64,000 nucleotides of DNA from Facklamia miroungae (GCF_012396555.1 NZ_JAAXPS010000001.1:124001-188000), one strand, 5' to 3'. Positions 9,596 through 20,969 are shown, counted from the stretch's first letter. Made by a program: numbers and translations. The notes: generated by a model not told the origin, from the letters alone.

Positions 9596-11002
9596 ATGGA
9601 ATTAAGTCCAAGACAGTTAGTAGCAGAATTAGATAAGTATATTGTAGGTCAAGCAGAAGCAAAGCGTTCAATTGCGGTAGCTATTCGCAACCGTCAAAGA
9701 AGGCTAAGACTTGATCCAGAAATGCAAGATGAAGTGAAGCCTAAGAATTTATTAATGATTGGGCCAACAGGGGTCGGGAAAACAGAAATTGCCAGACGTC
9801 TAGCTAAAATTATTCAAGCTCCCTTTATAAAGGTGGAGGCCACTAAGTATACCGAAGTGGGTTATGTCGGTCGTGATGTTGAATCCATGGTAAGAGATCT
9901 TGTCGAGCAAGCTATTCGTATTGTTCGTGATGAAATGCGTCAAGAAGTTGAGGAAGAAGCCAGAGAAAAGGCGATTGATCGGATTGCCAAAGCATTGGTG
10001 CCAGGTAAAAAGAAGAAAGCCGAAATAAAAAAAGATAACAGTAATGCAGGTGGCTTTGTCCTACCCGACATGGAAGCATTTATGCGGCAAATGCGTGGCG
10101 AAGTTGAATCTGAAAAAGAAGAAGTAACACAGGAGATAGCTTCCAATCGACGTCATATCCGTCAACAGATTCGAGAGGGTGTTTTAGATAAGCACGAAGT
10201 GACCATTCAAATGGAAGAGAAAAAATTACAGTTAAATTCTTTAAATCCGGCTATGGAACAAATGATGGATATGCAAGAATCTTTAAATGCTTTAAAGCCC
10301 AAGAAGATGATTAATCGAACTGTCACTGTTAAAGAAGCCTTAAAATTATTAACGATTGATGAAGCAGATAAATTAGTGAATGAAGAAGATATTCATCAAA
10401 AGGGGTTAAATTTAGCTGAAAAAAATGGAATTATTTTTATCGATGAGTTAGATAAAATTGCTTCTTCAGGTAGCCAATCAGGCGAAGTATCCCGTCAAGG
10501 AGTTCAGCGTGACATCTTACCTATTGTTGAAGGAAGTCAAATCCAAACAAAATACGGCATAATTAAGTCTGATCATATTCTTTTTGTGGGGTCAGGGGCC
10601 TTCCACGTTGCCAAGCCTTCCGATTTAATTCCGGAGCTACAAGGTCGTTTCCCAATTCGTGTTAATCTTCAAGACTTAAAACAAGAAGACTTTGTGCGAA
10701 TTCTAACTGAACCAAAGAATGCCTTATTAATCCAATATCAGGCTTTGTTAGCAACAGAGGAAGTCACAGTAAACTTCACACCAGAAGCGGTCGATAAAAT
10801 GGCTTACTATGCAGAAACATTAAACCGTAATACTGATAATATTGGTGCCCGTCGCCTTCATACAATTATTGAAACAGTTCTCGAGGAATTACTGTTTGAA
10901 GCGGCCGATACACCGATGGTTATTGATATTACGGAAAAATATGTGGATGATAAGTTGGCTGACAAGGTGGATAACCGTGATCTTAGCCATTATATTTTAT
11001 AA
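9596..11002 (+). CDS. hslU: ATP-dependent protease ATPase subunit HslU (ClpY)
   Basis: AAA+ unfoldase partner of HslV. It has 468 residues. Walker A is GPTGVGKTE near residue 60, Walker B IIFIDELDKI near 280, and sensor/arginine-finger regions GRFPIRV and NIGARRLHTIIE follow. The I domain between the Walker motifs is charged and Gln/Glu-rich as expected. The C-terminus SHYIL resembles the tail that docks into HslV. It is the last clear member of the xerC operon. codY, next in Bacillus, is not here. Confidence 0.95.
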   Translation: MELSPRQLVAELDKYIVGQAEAKRSIAVAIRNRQRRLRLDPEMQDEVKPKNLLMIGPTGVGKTEIARRLAKIIQAPFIKVEATKYTEVGYVGRDVESMVRDLVEQAIRIVRDEMRQEVEEEAREKAIDRIAKALVPGKKKKAEIKKDNSNAGGFVLPDMEAFMRQMRGEVESEKEEVTQEIASNRRHIRQQIREGVLDKHEVTIQMEEKKLQLNSLNPAMEQMMDMQESLNALKPKKMINRTVTVKEALKLLTIDEADKLVNEEDIHQKGLNLAEKNGIIFIDELDKIASSGSQSGEVSRQGVQRDILPIVEGSQIQTKYGIIKSDHILFVGSGAFHVAKPSDLIPELQGRFPIRVNLQDLKQEDFVRILTEPKNALLIQYQALLATEEVTVNFTPEAVDKMAYYAETLNRNTDNIGARRLHTIIETVLEELLFEAADTPMVIDITEKYVDDKLADKVDNRDLSHYIL

Positions 11003-11020
11003 TAGAAATAGGTGATCCAA

Positions 11021-11920
11021 ATGGTAACCATTCAGAACGCCTACTTAAAAATTGAAATCGATGAAATGGGGGCTGAAATTCAATCCATTCAAGATCTAAC
11101 ATCTGGTTATGAGTTTCTTTGGCAAGCCGATCCTCAGTTTTGGAAGCGCAAAGCACCAATTCTTTTTCCGATTGTTGGTCGTTTACAAGATGACCAATAT
11201 TTGTATGACGGAAAATTTTATTCAATGAATCGACACGGCTTTGCCAGAGATTGTGAATTTACGGTTCAAAACCATACCGAACAGTCCGCTAGTTTTTATT
11301 TAAAAAACAATGAAACCACTTATCAGATCTATCCTTTTGAATTTTCTTTACAAGTAAACTATGTTCTCTATGACCATAAATTAACAGTTACTTTTGAAGT
11401 TTATAATCCATCCTTGGAAAAACCTTTATACTATTCAGTCGGTTACCATCCTGCCTTTAACTTGGAACATACAATAGGGAGAAATTATCCTGAGTTTAAC
11501 CAGGTTAGTTATAGTCTGAAACCAGAAGGCTATTATTACTTACAACAGACAAACCAGGAAGGCTTATTAAATAATGATAAGGCTAAGTATATGGAAGTGA
11601 TTGATCAAAAGTTATATCACAAACAATTTAAGAACGATGCACTTATTTATCAAATTAGCGAAAAAGCAGAATTTATTTTGCGCAATCAAGCAAATGATGT
11701 TGAAATCAAATTTCGTTCTATCGGTTTTGATTATACAGCTTTATGGTCAACCTACCCTAAACGCGCACCTTTTTTAGCTGTTGAAGCATGGTCAGGTCTA
11801 CCGGACGTCGCAAATGAACCACAGTTGTTTAAAGATAAACGAGGTATTCATTGTCTCAATCCTCAATCGATTTGCACCCATGATTTAACAATTGAGCTGC
11901 ACAAAAAAAATAAAGCTTAA
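11021..11920 (+). CDS. aldose 1-epimerase (galactose mutarotase-like) family protein
   Basis: Galactose-mutarotase-like protein of the LacX/YihR type, about 299 residues, expected to act on a sugar anomer or phosphosugar in the cytoplasm. Recognisable blocks are LWQADPQFWKRKAPILFPIVG, RHGFARD with the conserved His, SVGYHPAFNL with a second conserved His, and AVEAWSGLPD. ATG 11021 is preferred because AGGTGATCC immediately upstream matches the anti-Shine-Dalgarno; a GTG nine bases earlier has none. The gene is 18 bases after hslU and may ride on its transcript. The substrate is not determined. Confidence 0.85.
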   Translation: MVTIQNAYLKIEIDEMGAEIQSIQDLTSGYEFLWQADPQFWKRKAPILFPIVGRLQDDQYLYDGKFYSMNRHGFARDCEFTVQNHTEQSASFYLKNNETTYQIYPFEFSLQVNYVLYDHKLTVTFEVYNPSLEKPLYYSVGYHPAFNLEHTIGRNYPEFNQVSYSLKPEGYYYLQQTNQEGLLNNDKAKYMEVIDQKLYHKQFKNDALIYQISEKAEFILRNQANDVEIKFRSIGFDYTALWSTYPKRAPFLAVEAWSGLPDVANEPQLFKDKRGIHCLNPQSICTHDLTIELHKKNKA

Positions 11921-11946
11921 ATGGCTAAATAGCACGAAACAAATAA

Positions 11947-11985
11947 AAAAAAGCTAAGGTCAATGCCAATAACCTTAGCTTTTTT
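11947..11985. terminator. bidirectional terminator between mutarotase and plsY
   Basis: Perfect 14-base stem AAAAAAGCTAAGGT (11947-11960) with ACCTTAGCTTTTTT (11972-11985). It has A and T runs on both sides, so it can serve both converging genes. Confidence 0.92.
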
Positions 11986-11997
11986 AATCGAAATAAT

Positions 11998-12606
11998 TTA
12001 TTTTTTTCTTGGATGTAAACCAAAGGTGACACGGCTTTCATCTCCTTTAAGGATTCTGCGAATATTATCGCGGTGCCGATATATCATGAGGATGGCCATA
12101 AGAGCAAAGCCACCCGCATAAACTAAAGGTTCATTTAAGATAATCCAAATAACTGAAAGAAGGAAAGAGGCCATGGCAGCGATACTTACGGTAGAAGTAG
12201 TAAAGAGAATGGCAAAGAAAGCCACGATCATGGCTAGCGCTGTATAGAAATTAAAAGCTAATAAAACACCCACAGAGGTAGCAACTATTTTTCCCCCACG
12301 AAATTCACTAAATAGAGGGTAGGCATGTCCTAAGACGGCAGCTAAGCCAGTTAACATGATAACTAAGTCATTTCCAGAAAGAAAAGGTTGTTGAGCTAAT
12401 AAAACCGGAATAAATCCTTTTAAAACATCGACTATAACAACTACGATTGCAGCAAAGGGACCAAAATTCCGTCCAACATTTGTACCGCCAGAATTACCAG
12501 AACCTAGTGTACGGACATCTACATTATGTATATACTTTGAATACCATACACCTGATGGAATCGAGCCTGCAAGGTATCCAAAGAGAATGATTAAAATCGG
12601 TAACAT
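11998..12606 (-). CDS. plsY: glycerol-3-phosphate acyltransferase PlsY
   Basis: Membrane acyltransferase that moves the acyl group from acyl-phosphate to glycerol-3-phosphate, the first step of phospholipid synthesis. It has 202 residues with about five membrane segments. Family motifs are visible: GSIPSGVWYSKY near residue 14, GSGNSGGTNVGRNFG near 36, GHAYPLFSEFRGGK near 91. Shine-Dalgarno GAGGAGG lies just upstream on the minus strand. It is divergent from parE-parC, the arrangement seen in Bacillus and streptococci. Confidence 0.95.
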   Translation of the reverse strand: MLPILIILFGYLAGSIPSGVWYSKYIHNVDVRTLGSGNSGGTNVGRNFGPFAAIVVVIVDVLKGFIPVLLAQQPFLSGNDLVIMLTGLAAVLGHAYPLFSEFRGGKIVATSVGVLLAFNFYTALAMIVAFFAILFTTSTVSIAAMASFLLSVIWIILNEPLVYAGGFALMAILMIYRHRDNIRRILKGDESRVTFGLHPRKK

Positions 12607-12746
12607 GAAACAACCTCCTCATTTACTATGATCATTCTACCATTTTTAAATGTTAGACAACAAGCGGAATTCTAGTGAAACTCCTGGAAGCTCCTAATTA
12701 AGGACTCATTTGTTGAGGCTCAGAATGAAAGAAGTATCAATCAAAA

Positions 12747-12776
12747 TTGTCAAATCAGGATTAATTCTGCTATGAT
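12747..12776 (+). promoter_or_regulatory. candidate promoter for parE-parC
   Basis: -35 TTGTCA (12747-12752) and -10 TATGAT (12771-12776) with an 18-base spacer lie about 105 bases before parE. A second promoter closer to the gene cannot be excluded. Confidence 0.5.
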
Positions 12777-12881
12777 AATAGAGTTGAGATATAAGCAGTG
12801 AAAGACTTGTAAACGATTTGATGTTTATAAGCTAAACTGGTCCATTTATTTCTTATTAAAAAATCGTTAAAGGGTGAGTTA

Positions 12882-15047
12882 ATGGCAAATAAAAATTCAA
12901 AAGTGAATTTAGATAATTATAATGATGATGCCATTCAGATATTAGAAGGCCTGGAGGCCGTTAGAAAAAGACCTGGCATGTATATCGGGTCGACTGACCA
13001 AAAAGGATTACACCATCTTATTTATGAAATTGTAGATAACTCAGTTGATGAAGCTTTATCTGGCTTTGCAGATCGTATCATAGTCTCTTTAGAAGCCGAT
13101 GGTTCTGTTCAAATAAGAGATAACGGACGTGGAATGCCAATTGGCAAACATGCCTCTGGTGTGCCAACCGTCCAGGTTATTTTCACTGTCTTACATGCAG
13201 GTGGTAAATTTGGTCAAGGCGGATATAAATCAGCAGGAGGCTTGCATGGAGTAGGAGCTTCCGTTGTGAATGCTTTATCGTCTTGGTTAGAAGTTACAGT
13301 CATTCGTGAAGGTTATCAATACCACATGCGGTTTGAAGACGGTGGACGACCAGTTACTTCATTGAAAAAGACTAAACATACTAATCAATCTGAGACCGGG
13401 ACAAGTGTTCATTTTATGCCCGATCCAAAAATTTTTGGCTCTTCAGCTATTAACTATGAAACAATTGCCGAAAGACTGAGAGAATCTGCTTTTCTATTAA
13501 AGGGTATTAGCATTGAAATTCATGATCAACGCCAAGCCATTAGTGAGACTTTTCATTATGAAGAAGGCTTGCAAGATTTCATTCAATACCTCAATGAAGA
13601 TAAAGAAGTGATGGGATCAGTTGTTTCTTTTTCGGGTGAAAGTGATGATTTTGAAATTGATTTTGCCTTGCAATATAATGATGGCTATTCGGAAACCATT
13701 CTTTCTTTCGCCAATAATGTTCGAACGAATGGGGGTGGGACTCACGAAACAGGAATGAAGACAGCCATCACTAAAGTTTTTAATGACTATGGTCGTAGAA
13801 TGGGACTCATTAAGGAAAAGGATAAGAACCTCGAAGGGGCCGATATTCGTGAAGGTTTAGCAGCAATTGTATCGGTTCGTATACCAGAACAATACCTACA
13901 ATTCGAAGGACAAACGAAAGATAAATTAGGCAGTCCCAAAGCGAGAACGATTGTTGAATCGTTTGTAACAGAACATTTAGGCTATTATTTAGCAGAAAAT
14001 GGGAATTGGGCCCAAATAATCCTCAGAAAAGCCTTAAAAGCAAGAGAAACACGCGAAGCTGCCCGTAAGGCTCGAGAAGCTTCAAGATCAACGCAATCTA
14101 ATAAACAACAAGAACGCTTAATTTCCGGAAAGTTGACCAAAGCTCAATCGAAAGATGCTTCTAAGAATGAGCTTTATATTGTCGAGGGAGATTCAGCAGG
14201 AGGATCAGCGAAATTAGGACGCGATCGGAAATTTCAAGCGATATTACCGCTAAGAGGAAAAGTCATCAACACTGAAAAAGCTTCCTTAACTGATATTATG
14301 AAAAATGAAGAAATTAACACCTTAATCTATACCATTGGAGCAGGGGTGGGAGTTGATTTTGATCTTAAGTCTGCTAACTACGATAAAGTCGTCATTATGA
14401 CCGACGCGGATACCGATGGTGCGCATATTCAAGTTTTACTCTTGACTTTCTTTTACCGTTATATGAAGCCGCTTATTGAAGCGGGTAAAGTTTATCTGGC
14501 CATGCCTCCTTTGTATAAGGTGTCAAAGGGTAAAGGTAAAAAAGAACAAATTGAATATGCATGGACAGATGAAGAATTACAGGATAAGATTAAGAAAGTA
14601 GGCCCAGGTTATATTTTACAACGTTACAAGGGTCTTGGTGAGATGAATGCAGACCAATTATGGCACACTACCATGAATCCAGCATCACGTTTACTTATTC
14701 GTGTAACGCTTGAGGACGATTCTTTATCCGAAAAGCGTCTATCTACTCTAATGGGAAGTAAGGTAGATCCGCGTCGTCGTTGGATTGAAAAAAATGTTCA
14801 GTTTACTATGGATGAAGAAGATTCTCTATTAAAGGAGAATACAAACTTGAATCAGTCAATGAATCAAGAAGAAAAAGAAGCCTTATTGGTTGCTAAAAAT
14901 CCTGCTTCAAAGTCTAACTCATCCAAAAATAGTAAAACGGCCATAAATAGTAACGCGAAGGACCTTTTTCATAAAGAAACCGATGCCAACAGCGAAGTTT
15001 TATTGGATGAAACTGGTCAAATTAACTTGTTTGGAGGCGATCTATAA
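12882..15047 (+). CDS. parE: DNA topoisomerase IV subunit B
   Basis: ATPase subunit of topoisomerase IV, which decatenates daughter chromosomes. The GHKL ATPase domain shows [18 protein letters not shown] and [14 protein letters not shown]; the TOPRIM domain shows [14 protein letters not shown] and DADTDGAHI. At 721 residues it is some 65-75 residues longer than usual ParE. The extra part (about 650-721) is a Ser/Asn/Lys-rich linker ending in [15 protein letters not shown] at 713-717 fits the bacterial sliding-clamp-binding consensus. The stop TAA overlaps the parC ATG by one base. Confidence 0.96.
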   Translation: MANKNSKVNLDNYNDDAIQILEGLEAVRKRPGMYIGSTDQKGLHHLIYEIVDNSVDEALSGFADRIIVSLEADGSVQIRDNGRGMPIGKHASGVPTVQVIFTVLHAGGKFGQGGYKSAGGLHGVGASVVNALSSWLEVTVIREGYQYHMRFEDGGRPVTSLKKTKHTNQSETGTSVHFMPDPKIFGSSAINYETIAERLRESAFLLKGISIEIHDQRQAISETFHYEEGLQDFIQYLNEDKEVMGSVVSFSGESDDFEIDFALQYNDGYSETILSFANNVRTNGGGTHETGMKTAITKVFNDYGRRMGLIKEKDKNLEGADIREGLAAIVSVRIPEQYLQFEGQTKDKLGSPKARTIVESFVTEHLGYYLAENGNWAQIILRKALKARETREAARKAREASRSTQSNKQQERLISGKLTKAQSKDASKNELYIVEGDSAGGSAKLGRDRKFQAILPLRGKVINTEKASLTDIMKNEEINTLIYTIGAGVGVDFDLKSANYDKVVIMTDADTDGAHIQVLLLTFFYRYMKPLIEAGKVYLAMPPLYKVSKGKGKKEQIEYAWTDEELQDKIKKVGPGYILQRYKGLGEMNADQLWHTTMNPASRLLIRVTLEDDSLSEKRLSTLMGSKVDPRRRWIEKNVQFTMDEEDSLLKENTNLNQSMNQEEKEALLVAKNPASKSNSSKNSKTAINSNAKDLFHKETDANSEVLLDETGQINLFGGDL

Positions 15048-17521
15048 TGACTGAATTAGAAAATAAAGGTGTTCAAGAATTAAACTTTTCATCGGTTATT
15101 GGTGATCGGTTTGGTCGTTATTCTAAATATATTATTCAAGATCGCGCTTTACCAGATATTCGTGATGGATTAAAGCCAGTCCAACGTCGTATTTTGTATG
15201 CTATGTTCTCTGAAGGAAATACGTCTGAGAAGGCCTATCGTAAGTCTGCAAAGACAGTAGGAAATGTTATCGGCAATTACCACCCTCACGGTGATTCTTC
15301 TGTATATGAGGCCATGGTCCGCATGTCCCAAAGTTGGAAAAACCGTCAACCCTTAATAGATATGCATGGTAATAATGGATCCATGGATGGTGATCCCGCT
15401 GCTGCTATGCGATACACAGAAGCGCGCCTTTCTAGTATTGCCATGGAATTATTACGTGACATTCATTCTGAAACGGTCGATTGGATTTTAAACTTTGACG
15501 ATACAATCGAAGAACCTCGAGTATTGCCAGCACGGTTCCCTAATCTTTTAGTTAATGGAGCTACAGGTATATCAGCAGGTTATGCAACGGATATCCCTCC
15601 TCATAACTTAGGTGAAGTCATTGATTCATTAATCTTCATGCTAGATCATCCCTCTGATATTACCGTGGATGCCTTAATGAAGTATCTACCTGGTCCTGAT
15701 TTTCCAACAGGAGGAATCATTCAAGGTAGAGAGGGTATCAGAGAAGCTTATCAAACTGGGCAAGGTAAGGTCGTTATTCGTTCGAAATTACAAGTCGAAA
15801 AATTAAAAGGTGGAAAATCTCAAATTGTCGTCACTGAAGTACCTTATGATGTTAATAAGGGAAAACTCATTCAAAAACTGGATGAGATCCGTTTATCTAA
15901 GAAGTTAGAAGGGATAGCAGATGTTCGAGATGATTCGGATATTAATGGCGTTTCATTAGTTATAGAATTAAAACGCGATGTAGAAGTAGAGCCAATCCTT
16001 GCCTATTTATACAAAAATACTGATTTACAAGTAAATTACCATTTTAACATGATAGCCATTCATAACCGTCGTCCGGTTCTTTGTTCATTAGAAAAAATGC
16101 TTCAAGCCTATCTTGATCATCAAAAGGAAATCATTAGAAGAAGAACCCAGTATTTACTTAAAAAAGACCAAGATCGACTTCACATTGTGGATGGTCTTAT
16201 TCGGGTGATGTCTATCTTAGATGAAGTAATTGCTACCATTCGACAGTCAGAGAACAAGGCAGATGCTAAAACGAATTTGCATGACCAATATGAGTTCTCA
16301 ATGGAACAAGCAGAAGCAATTGTTTCCTTACAGCTTTATCGCTTGACGAATACAGACATCGTTGGACTACAACAGGAAAAGTTAGAGCTCAACGAAAGAA
16401 TCTATATGTACCAAAATATTCTTTCCAATGACTCAACGTTGGATAAGGTATTAGGAAATGAATTAAAAGCCGTAAAGAAAAAATACAATAGCCCAAGAAT
16501 GAGTCAGTTAGAAGATGACGTAGAAGAAATTACTCTTGAAAAGACTCTATTAATCCCTCAAGAGCAAGTATATGTGTCTGTCACTAAGGAAGGCTATTTG
16601 AAGCGCACTTCTGTAAGGTCTTTTACGGCTTCAGATGCCATCGATTTAGGATCAAGAGACTTGGATTATCCATTATTTGTGCAAGAATTATCGACCCATG
16701 ATGCAATTGTAATCGTCACTTCAAAAGGAAATTACATTCATTTACCTGTGTATGAACTTCCTGATATTCGTTGGAAAGTCCTAGGTTTACACTGGTCTCA
16801 GCAATACCAACTGCTAAAAGACGAAGCCATTATTGCAGTATTTGCACAAAAAGCTGCTGATAATCAGAGTGATGACCGCATTGTTATGATGACAAAAGCA
16901 GGACGAATTAAACAGACTTTCTTGTCTGAATTTTCATCCTATCGCTCTTATAAGACACGGACGATGACAGCAATTAAGCTTCAAGATGATAAGGATTGCT
17001 TAGTAGCTGCAAAGTTAGCCAAAGCTGGAAAATCTTATCAAATTGCCTGTATTACACATCGTTCTTATGGTTTGCGTTTCGACATAGAACAAGTATCGAT
17101 TCAAGGACTTAAAGCTCAAGGTATTGTTGGAATGAAAGTTAAAGCTGATGATTACTTAGTTTCAATGTTGTTAATTGCACAAGAAGCATCAAGACCTCAA
17201 CTTTTCCTACTGACCAATCGAGCCAATGTGAAGCGAATGGATATTGAAGAGTTAGCGAGTGCTAATCGCGCCAGTGTAGGAACTTTGATTCTTAAAGAAA
17301 TCAAGACGAATCCTCACCGCGTTGTCAAAGCTCTAGCACTTCAAAAGGGAAATATTCCAATCATTATTCAAGGAGATACGGGAAAAACCATTGAAATGAT
17401 GGCCTTTGATGTTAATATTACAAAAAGGCAAAATAATGGATCTCAAATTACAGATCTAGAACAACTAGGAAAAGTGATGGACATCCATCCTTCCCGGTTA
17501 AAAATGTTAGATGATGAATAG
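15047..17521 (+). CDS. parC: DNA topoisomerase IV subunit A
   Basis: DNA-cleaving subunit of topoisomerase IV, 824 residues. Active-site Tyr is Y123 in [11 protein letters not shown]. The quinolone-resistance region reads [17 protein letters not shown] (residues 79-95), with the Ser and Glu positions that usually mutate still wild type, so no target-site resistance is seen here. The C-terminal beta-pinwheel is present with several degenerate repeats (for example [18 protein letters not shown]). The start overlaps the parE stop (TAATG), implying coupled translation and balanced subunits. Confidence 0.96.
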   Translation: MTELENKGVQELNFSSVIGDRFGRYSKYIIQDRALPDIRDGLKPVQRRILYAMFSEGNTSEKAYRKSAKTVGNVIGNYHPHGDSSVYEAMVRMSQSWKNRQPLIDMHGNNGSMDGDPAAAMRYTEARLSSIAMELLRDIHSETVDWILNFDDTIEEPRVLPARFPNLLVNGATGISAGYATDIPPHNLGEVIDSLIFMLDHPSDITVDALMKYLPGPDFPTGGIIQGREGIREAYQTGQGKVVIRSKLQVEKLKGGKSQIVVTEVPYDVNKGKLIQKLDEIRLSKKLEGIADVRDDSDINGVSLVIELKRDVEVEPILAYLYKNTDLQVNYHFNMIAIHNRRPVLCSLEKMLQAYLDHQKEIIRRRTQYLLKKDQDRLHIVDGLIRVMSILDEVIATIRQSENKADAKTNLHDQYEFSMEQAEAIVSLQLYRLTNTDIVGLQQEKLELNERIYMYQNILSNDSTLDKVLGNELKAVKKKYNSPRMSQLEDDVEEITLEKTLLIPQEQVYVSVTKEGYLKRTSVRSFTASDAIDLGSRDLDYPLFVQELSTHDAIVIVTSKGNYIHLPVYELPDIRWKVLGLHWSQQYQLLKDEAIIAVFAQKAADNQSDDRIVMMTKAGRIKQTFLSEFSSYRSYKTRTMTAIKLQDDKDCLVAAKLAKAGKSYQIACITHRSYGLRFDIEQVSIQGLKAQGIVGMKVKADDYLVSMLLIAQEASRPQLFLLTNRANVKRMDIEELASANRASVGTLILKEIKTNPHRVVKALALQKGNIPIIIQGDTGKTIEMMAFDVNITKRQNNGSQITDLEQLGKVMDIHPSRLKMLDDE

Positions 17522-17531
17522 CTAAATTTGA

Positions 17532-17564
17532 ACAAGTATCTGAATGAAGATACTTGTTTTTTTT
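17532..17564 (+). terminator. intrinsic terminator after parC
   Basis: Ten-base stem ACAAGTATCT (17532-17541) with AGATACTTGT (17548-17557), then a run of eight Ts. Confidence 0.93.
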
Positions 17565-17627
17565 ACTGATTGATAAAGATTGAATTGAATTTAACTCTTA
17601 TCTAAATGAGTGTATTAATTTAAGAGC

Positions 17628-17653
17628 AACAGTTATCAAAAACTGTTACAGTT
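17628..17653. promoter_or_regulatory. operator-like inverted repeats upstream of pflB
   Basis: The 307-base parC-pflB gap holds a cluster of AACWGTT repeats. AACAGTT is at 17628-17634, and a perfect 13-base palindrome, AACTGTTACAGTT, is at 17641-17653, giving alternating inverted half-sites. They lie 100-130 bases before the pflB promoter. No known regulator consensus was recognised; a role in anaerobic or carbon control of pfl is only inference. The rest of the gap is AT-rich with no gene. Confidence 0.4.
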
Positions 17654-17755
17654 ATATTAATACAACTAATATTTATTTTAACCTTAGTAGCATGATAATG
17701 TTTTTAATCGTTGGTAATTAAAGGTTTTAACTAATTAAATATTTCACAAAAACTG

Positions 17756-17784
17756 TTTACTTTCCTCTTTTTCTGTGTTATATT
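17756..17784 (+). promoter_or_regulatory. promoter for pflB
   Basis: -35 TTTACT (17756-17761), 17-base spacer, -10 TATATT (17779-17784); the pflB Shine-Dalgarno AAAAAGGAG follows about 30 bases downstream. Confidence 0.65.
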
Positions 17785-17828
17785 ATAGGTGTAGAAAATG
17801 TCGGGTCATTTTAAAAAGGAGAATTTAA

Positions 17829-20084
17829 ATGGAAATTGCAAATAAAACCGAATTAAATAAAGCGTGGGATGGTTTTCAAGGTAGCAAGTGGCAAACTGAA
17901 ATCGATGTCCGTGATTTTATTCAAGAAAATTATCATTTATATGAAGGCGATGAGTCATTTTTAGCTGATGCTACACAAAATACTAAAGATCTTTGGGATC
18001 AGGTAATGGATCTTAATAAAAAAGAACGTGAAGCAGGCGGCGTTTTAGATATGGATACTAAAGTAGTATCTTCTATAACTTCTCACAAAGCAGGTTATTT
18101 AAATAAGGATAAAGAAGCTGTAGTGGGTTTCCAAACAGATGCTCCTTTTAAACGTAGCTTACAACCTTATGGTGGTATTCGTATGTCTAAAAACTCCTTA
18201 GAGGCTTATGGTTATGAACTTGATCCAGAAACTGAACATATCTTTACTGAATACCGTAAGACGCATAATCAAGGTGTATTTGATGTTTATACGCCAGAGA
18301 TGCGTGCAGCTCGTCGCTCAGGCGTTATTACAGGTCTTCCTGATGCCTATGGTCGTGGACGCATAATTGGTGACTATCGCCGTGTTGCTTTGTACGGAGT
18401 AGAGCGTTTAATGGAAGAAAAGCAAAAAGATTTTGCTAACATTGGCAATGGAACAATGGATAATGACGTTATTCAGTTGCGTGAAGAAGTAACCGAGCAA
18501 TATCGTGCCTTACAAGAGTTAAAAGAACTAGGCGAGATATACGGCTTCGATATTTCACGTCCTGCTGAAAATGCGCGGGAAGCTTTCCAATGGTTATACT
18601 TAGGTTATCTAGCTGCCGTTAAACAACAAAACGGAGCAGCTATGTCATTAGGACGTACTTCTACTTTCTTAGATATTTATATCGAGCGTGATTTAGCAAA
18701 TGGAAAACTAAATGAAATAGAAGCACAAGAATTAGTCGATCATTTTGTGATGAAATTGCGTTTAGTTAAGTTTGCTCGTACACCAGAATATAATGAATTA
18801 TTCTCAGGCGACCCAACATGGGTGACAGAATCAATTGCTGGAATAGGTTTAGATGGTCGCCCCTTAGTTACTAAAAATTCATTCCGCTTCTTACATACCT
18901 TAACGAACTTAGGACCAGCTCCAGAACCAAACTTAACAATCCTTTGGTCACCCGCTTTACCACAAGCATTTAAAGAGTATGCAGCGAAAATGTCGATTAT
19001 TTCTTCTGCTATCCAATATGAAAACGACGAAGTAATGCGTCCTGAATATGGGGATGACTACGGAATTGCTTGTTGTGTTTCTGCTATGCGAATCGGAAAA
19101 CAAATGCAATTTTTTGGCGCACGTGCTAACCTTGCTAAAACATTATTATACGCAATTAATGGTGGGGTAGATGAAAAAACGAAAGCTCAAGTCGGGCCGA
19201 AATATGCTCCAATTACTTCTGAATATTTAGACTACGATGAAGTCTTAGCAAAATATGACGACATGATGGAATGGATTGTCGAACTTTATGTCAATACATT
19301 AAATATTATTCACTACATGCACGACAAATATTCTTATGAATCTCTAGAAATGGCTTTACACGACACTAAAGTGCTTCGTACAATGGCCACAGGAATTGCC
19401 GGTTTCTCTGTAGCAGTTGACTCCTTATCAGCGATTAAATATGCTAAAGTGAAGACTGTACGTGATGAAAATGGTTTAGTCGTTGACTATGAAATCGATG
19501 GCGACTTCCCTAAATATGGAAATAATGATGATCGTGTGGATCAAATTGCAGTCGAATTATTGAAGAACTTCATGACAAAAGTTCGCAAGCATAAGACATA
19601 TCGTGATTCATTACAAACAACTTCCATTCTTACAATCACTTCAAACGTGGTATATGGTAAGAAGACAGGAAACACTCCTGATGGACGTCGCGCTGGAGAT
19701 CCATTTGCACCAGGAGCGAACCCAATGCATGGTCGTGACACACATGGAGCCCTCGCTTCATTGTTATCAGTTGCAAAAGTTCCTTATGAGTATGCACTAG
19801 ACGGTATTTCAAATACTTTCTCTATTATTCCTAAAGCACTTGGTAAAGAAGAAGCGACTCAGAAAGCCAACTTAGCTAATATGTTAGATGGTTATTCAAC
19901 AAGCGGTGGACACCACTTGAATGTTAACGTCTTTAACCGCGACACCTTATTGGATGCTATGGAACATCCAGAAGAATATCCTCAATTAACAATTCGTGTA
20001 TCAGGTTATGCTGTTAACTTCATTAAATTAACTCGTGAGCAACAATTAGATGTGATTAACCGTACAATGCACGCTTCTATGTAA
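17829..20084 (+). CDS. pflB: formate C-acetyltransferase (pyruvate formate-lyase)
   Basis: Glycyl-radical enzyme that converts pyruvate and CoA to acetyl-CoA and formate under anaerobic conditions. Its 751 residues match the family. The thiyl pair is C415-C416 in [11 protein letters not shown], and the radical Gly is G726 in RVSGYAVNF, 25 residues from the C-terminus. An intrinsic terminator separates it from pflA, the gene for its activating enzyme. Codon choice looks optimised, consistent with high expression. Together with D-lactate dehydrogenase at 58.2 kb it shows mixed-acid fermentation of pyruvate. Confidence 0.98.
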   Translation: MEIANKTELNKAWDGFQGSKWQTEIDVRDFIQENYHLYEGDESFLADATQNTKDLWDQVMDLNKKEREAGGVLDMDTKVVSSITSHKAGYLNKDKEAVVGFQTDAPFKRSLQPYGGIRMSKNSLEAYGYELDPETEHIFTEYRKTHNQGVFDVYTPEMRAARRSGVITGLPDAYGRGRIIGDYRRVALYGVERLMEEKQKDFANIGNGTMDNDVIQLREEVTEQYRALQELKELGEIYGFDISRPAENAREAFQWLYLGYLAAVKQQNGAAMSLGRTSTFLDIYIERDLANGKLNEIEAQELVDHFVMKLRLVKFARTPEYNELFSGDPTWVTESIAGIGLDGRPLVTKNSFRFLHTLTNLGPAPEPNLTILWSPALPQAFKEYAAKMSIISSAIQYENDEVMRPEYGDDYGIACCVSAMRIGKQMQFFGARANLAKTLLYAINGGVDEKTKAQVGPKYAPITSEYLDYDEVLAKYDDMMEWIVELYVNTLNIIHYMHDKYSYESLEMALHDTKVLRTMATGIAGFSVAVDSLSAIKYAKVKTVRDENGLVVDYEIDGDFPKYGNNDDRVDQIAVELLKNFMTKVRKHKTYRDSLQTTSILTITSNVVYGKKTGNTPDGRRAGDPFAPGANPMHGRDTHGALASLLSVAKVPYEYALDGISNTFSIIPKALGKEEATQKANLANMLDGYSTSGGHHLNVNVFNRDTLLDAMEHPEEYPQLTIRVSGYAVNFIKLTREQQLDVINRTMHASM

Positions 20085-20115
20085 TATAAACAACGTATAG
20101 TCAGAAATTTTAATT

Positions 20116-20148
20116 AAAAGGAACTGAAGATTCTTTCAGTTCCTTTTT
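20116..20148 (+). terminator. intercistronic terminator between pflB and pflA
   Basis: Stem GGAACTGAA (20120-20128) with TTCAGTTCC (20135-20143), extended by A and T runs on the outside. It likely lets only part of the pflB transcripts continue into pflA, giving more enzyme than activase. Confidence 0.85.
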
Positions 20149-20173
20149 CTAAAATATAAATGGGGGAATTAAA

Positions 20174-20944
20174 ATGTCAGAAGAGGCACAAGAAATTAAA
20201 GGATATGTTCATTCTACTGAAAGTTTTGGATCTGTAGACGGACCAGGAATTCGTTTTATTTCTTTTATGCAAGGGTGTCGGATGCGATGTGAATTTTGTC
20301 ATAACCCGGACACATGGAAGATGACTGGTGGCAAAGAATATATACCCCAAGAACTTTTCAATGAAGCGATCCAATATCGTGCCTTTTGGGGAAAAGAAGG
20401 GGGCGTAACCGTTTCTGGTGGTGAACCTCTTCTACAAATAGACTTTTTAATTGAATATTTTAAGTTATGTAAGGCGAAAGGCATTCATACAACTATAGAT
20501 ACTTGTGGTCAGCCGTTTACTTATGAGGAACCATTTTTCAGTAAATTTAATGAATTAATGAAGTATACAGATCTTCTTCTATTTGATATTAAACATATTG
20601 ATCGTCAAGGCCATATTCAATTAACAGGTCATCCCAATGACAATATTTTAGAAATGTCACGTTATCTTTCTGAAATTAAACAGCCCGTATGGATCCGTCA
20701 TGTTTTAGTTCCTACACGGACTGATTTTGATGAGTATCTTTATCGTCTATCTGATTACGTTGCGCGTTTAGAGAATGTTTTAAAGTTTGAAGTTCTTCCT
20801 TATCACATGATGGGGGTCTACAAATATACGGCACTCGGCTACAAGTATAAATTAGAAGGTGTTGAACCACCGAGTAAGGAACGGGTAGACAATGCAAACC
20901 GCATTTTGCGTTGTGCGGAATATACAGGGTATTTAAAGCAATAA
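20174..20944 (+). CDS. pflA: pyruvate formate-lyase activating enzyme
   Basis: Radical SAM enzyme that installs the glycyl radical on PflB. It has 256 residues. The cluster motif CRMRCEFCHNPDTW (CxxxCxxC) is near residue 35, and the SAM-binding GGEPL block (VTVSGGEPLLQ) near 80. The N-terminal SFGSVDGPGIR is typical of PflA. It sits about 90 bases after pflB, behind a terminator. Shine-Dalgarno TGGGGGAA precedes the ATG. No promoter of its own was obvious, so read-through from pflB is likely. Confidence 0.97.
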   Translation: MSEEAQEIKGYVHSTESFGSVDGPGIRFISFMQGCRMRCEFCHNPDTWKMTGGKEYIPQELFNEAIQYRAFWGKEGGVTVSGGEPLLQIDFLIEYFKLCKAKGIHTTIDTCGQPFTYEEPFFSKFNELMKYTDLLLFDIKHIDRQGHIQLTGHPNDNILEMSRYLSEIKQPVWIRHVLVPTRTDFDEYLYRLSDYVARLENVLKFEVLPYHMMGVYKYTALGYKYKLEGVEPPSKERVDNANRILRCAEYTGYLKQ

Positions 20945-20969
20945 CTAAATGAGTTTCAAAATAAATAAA

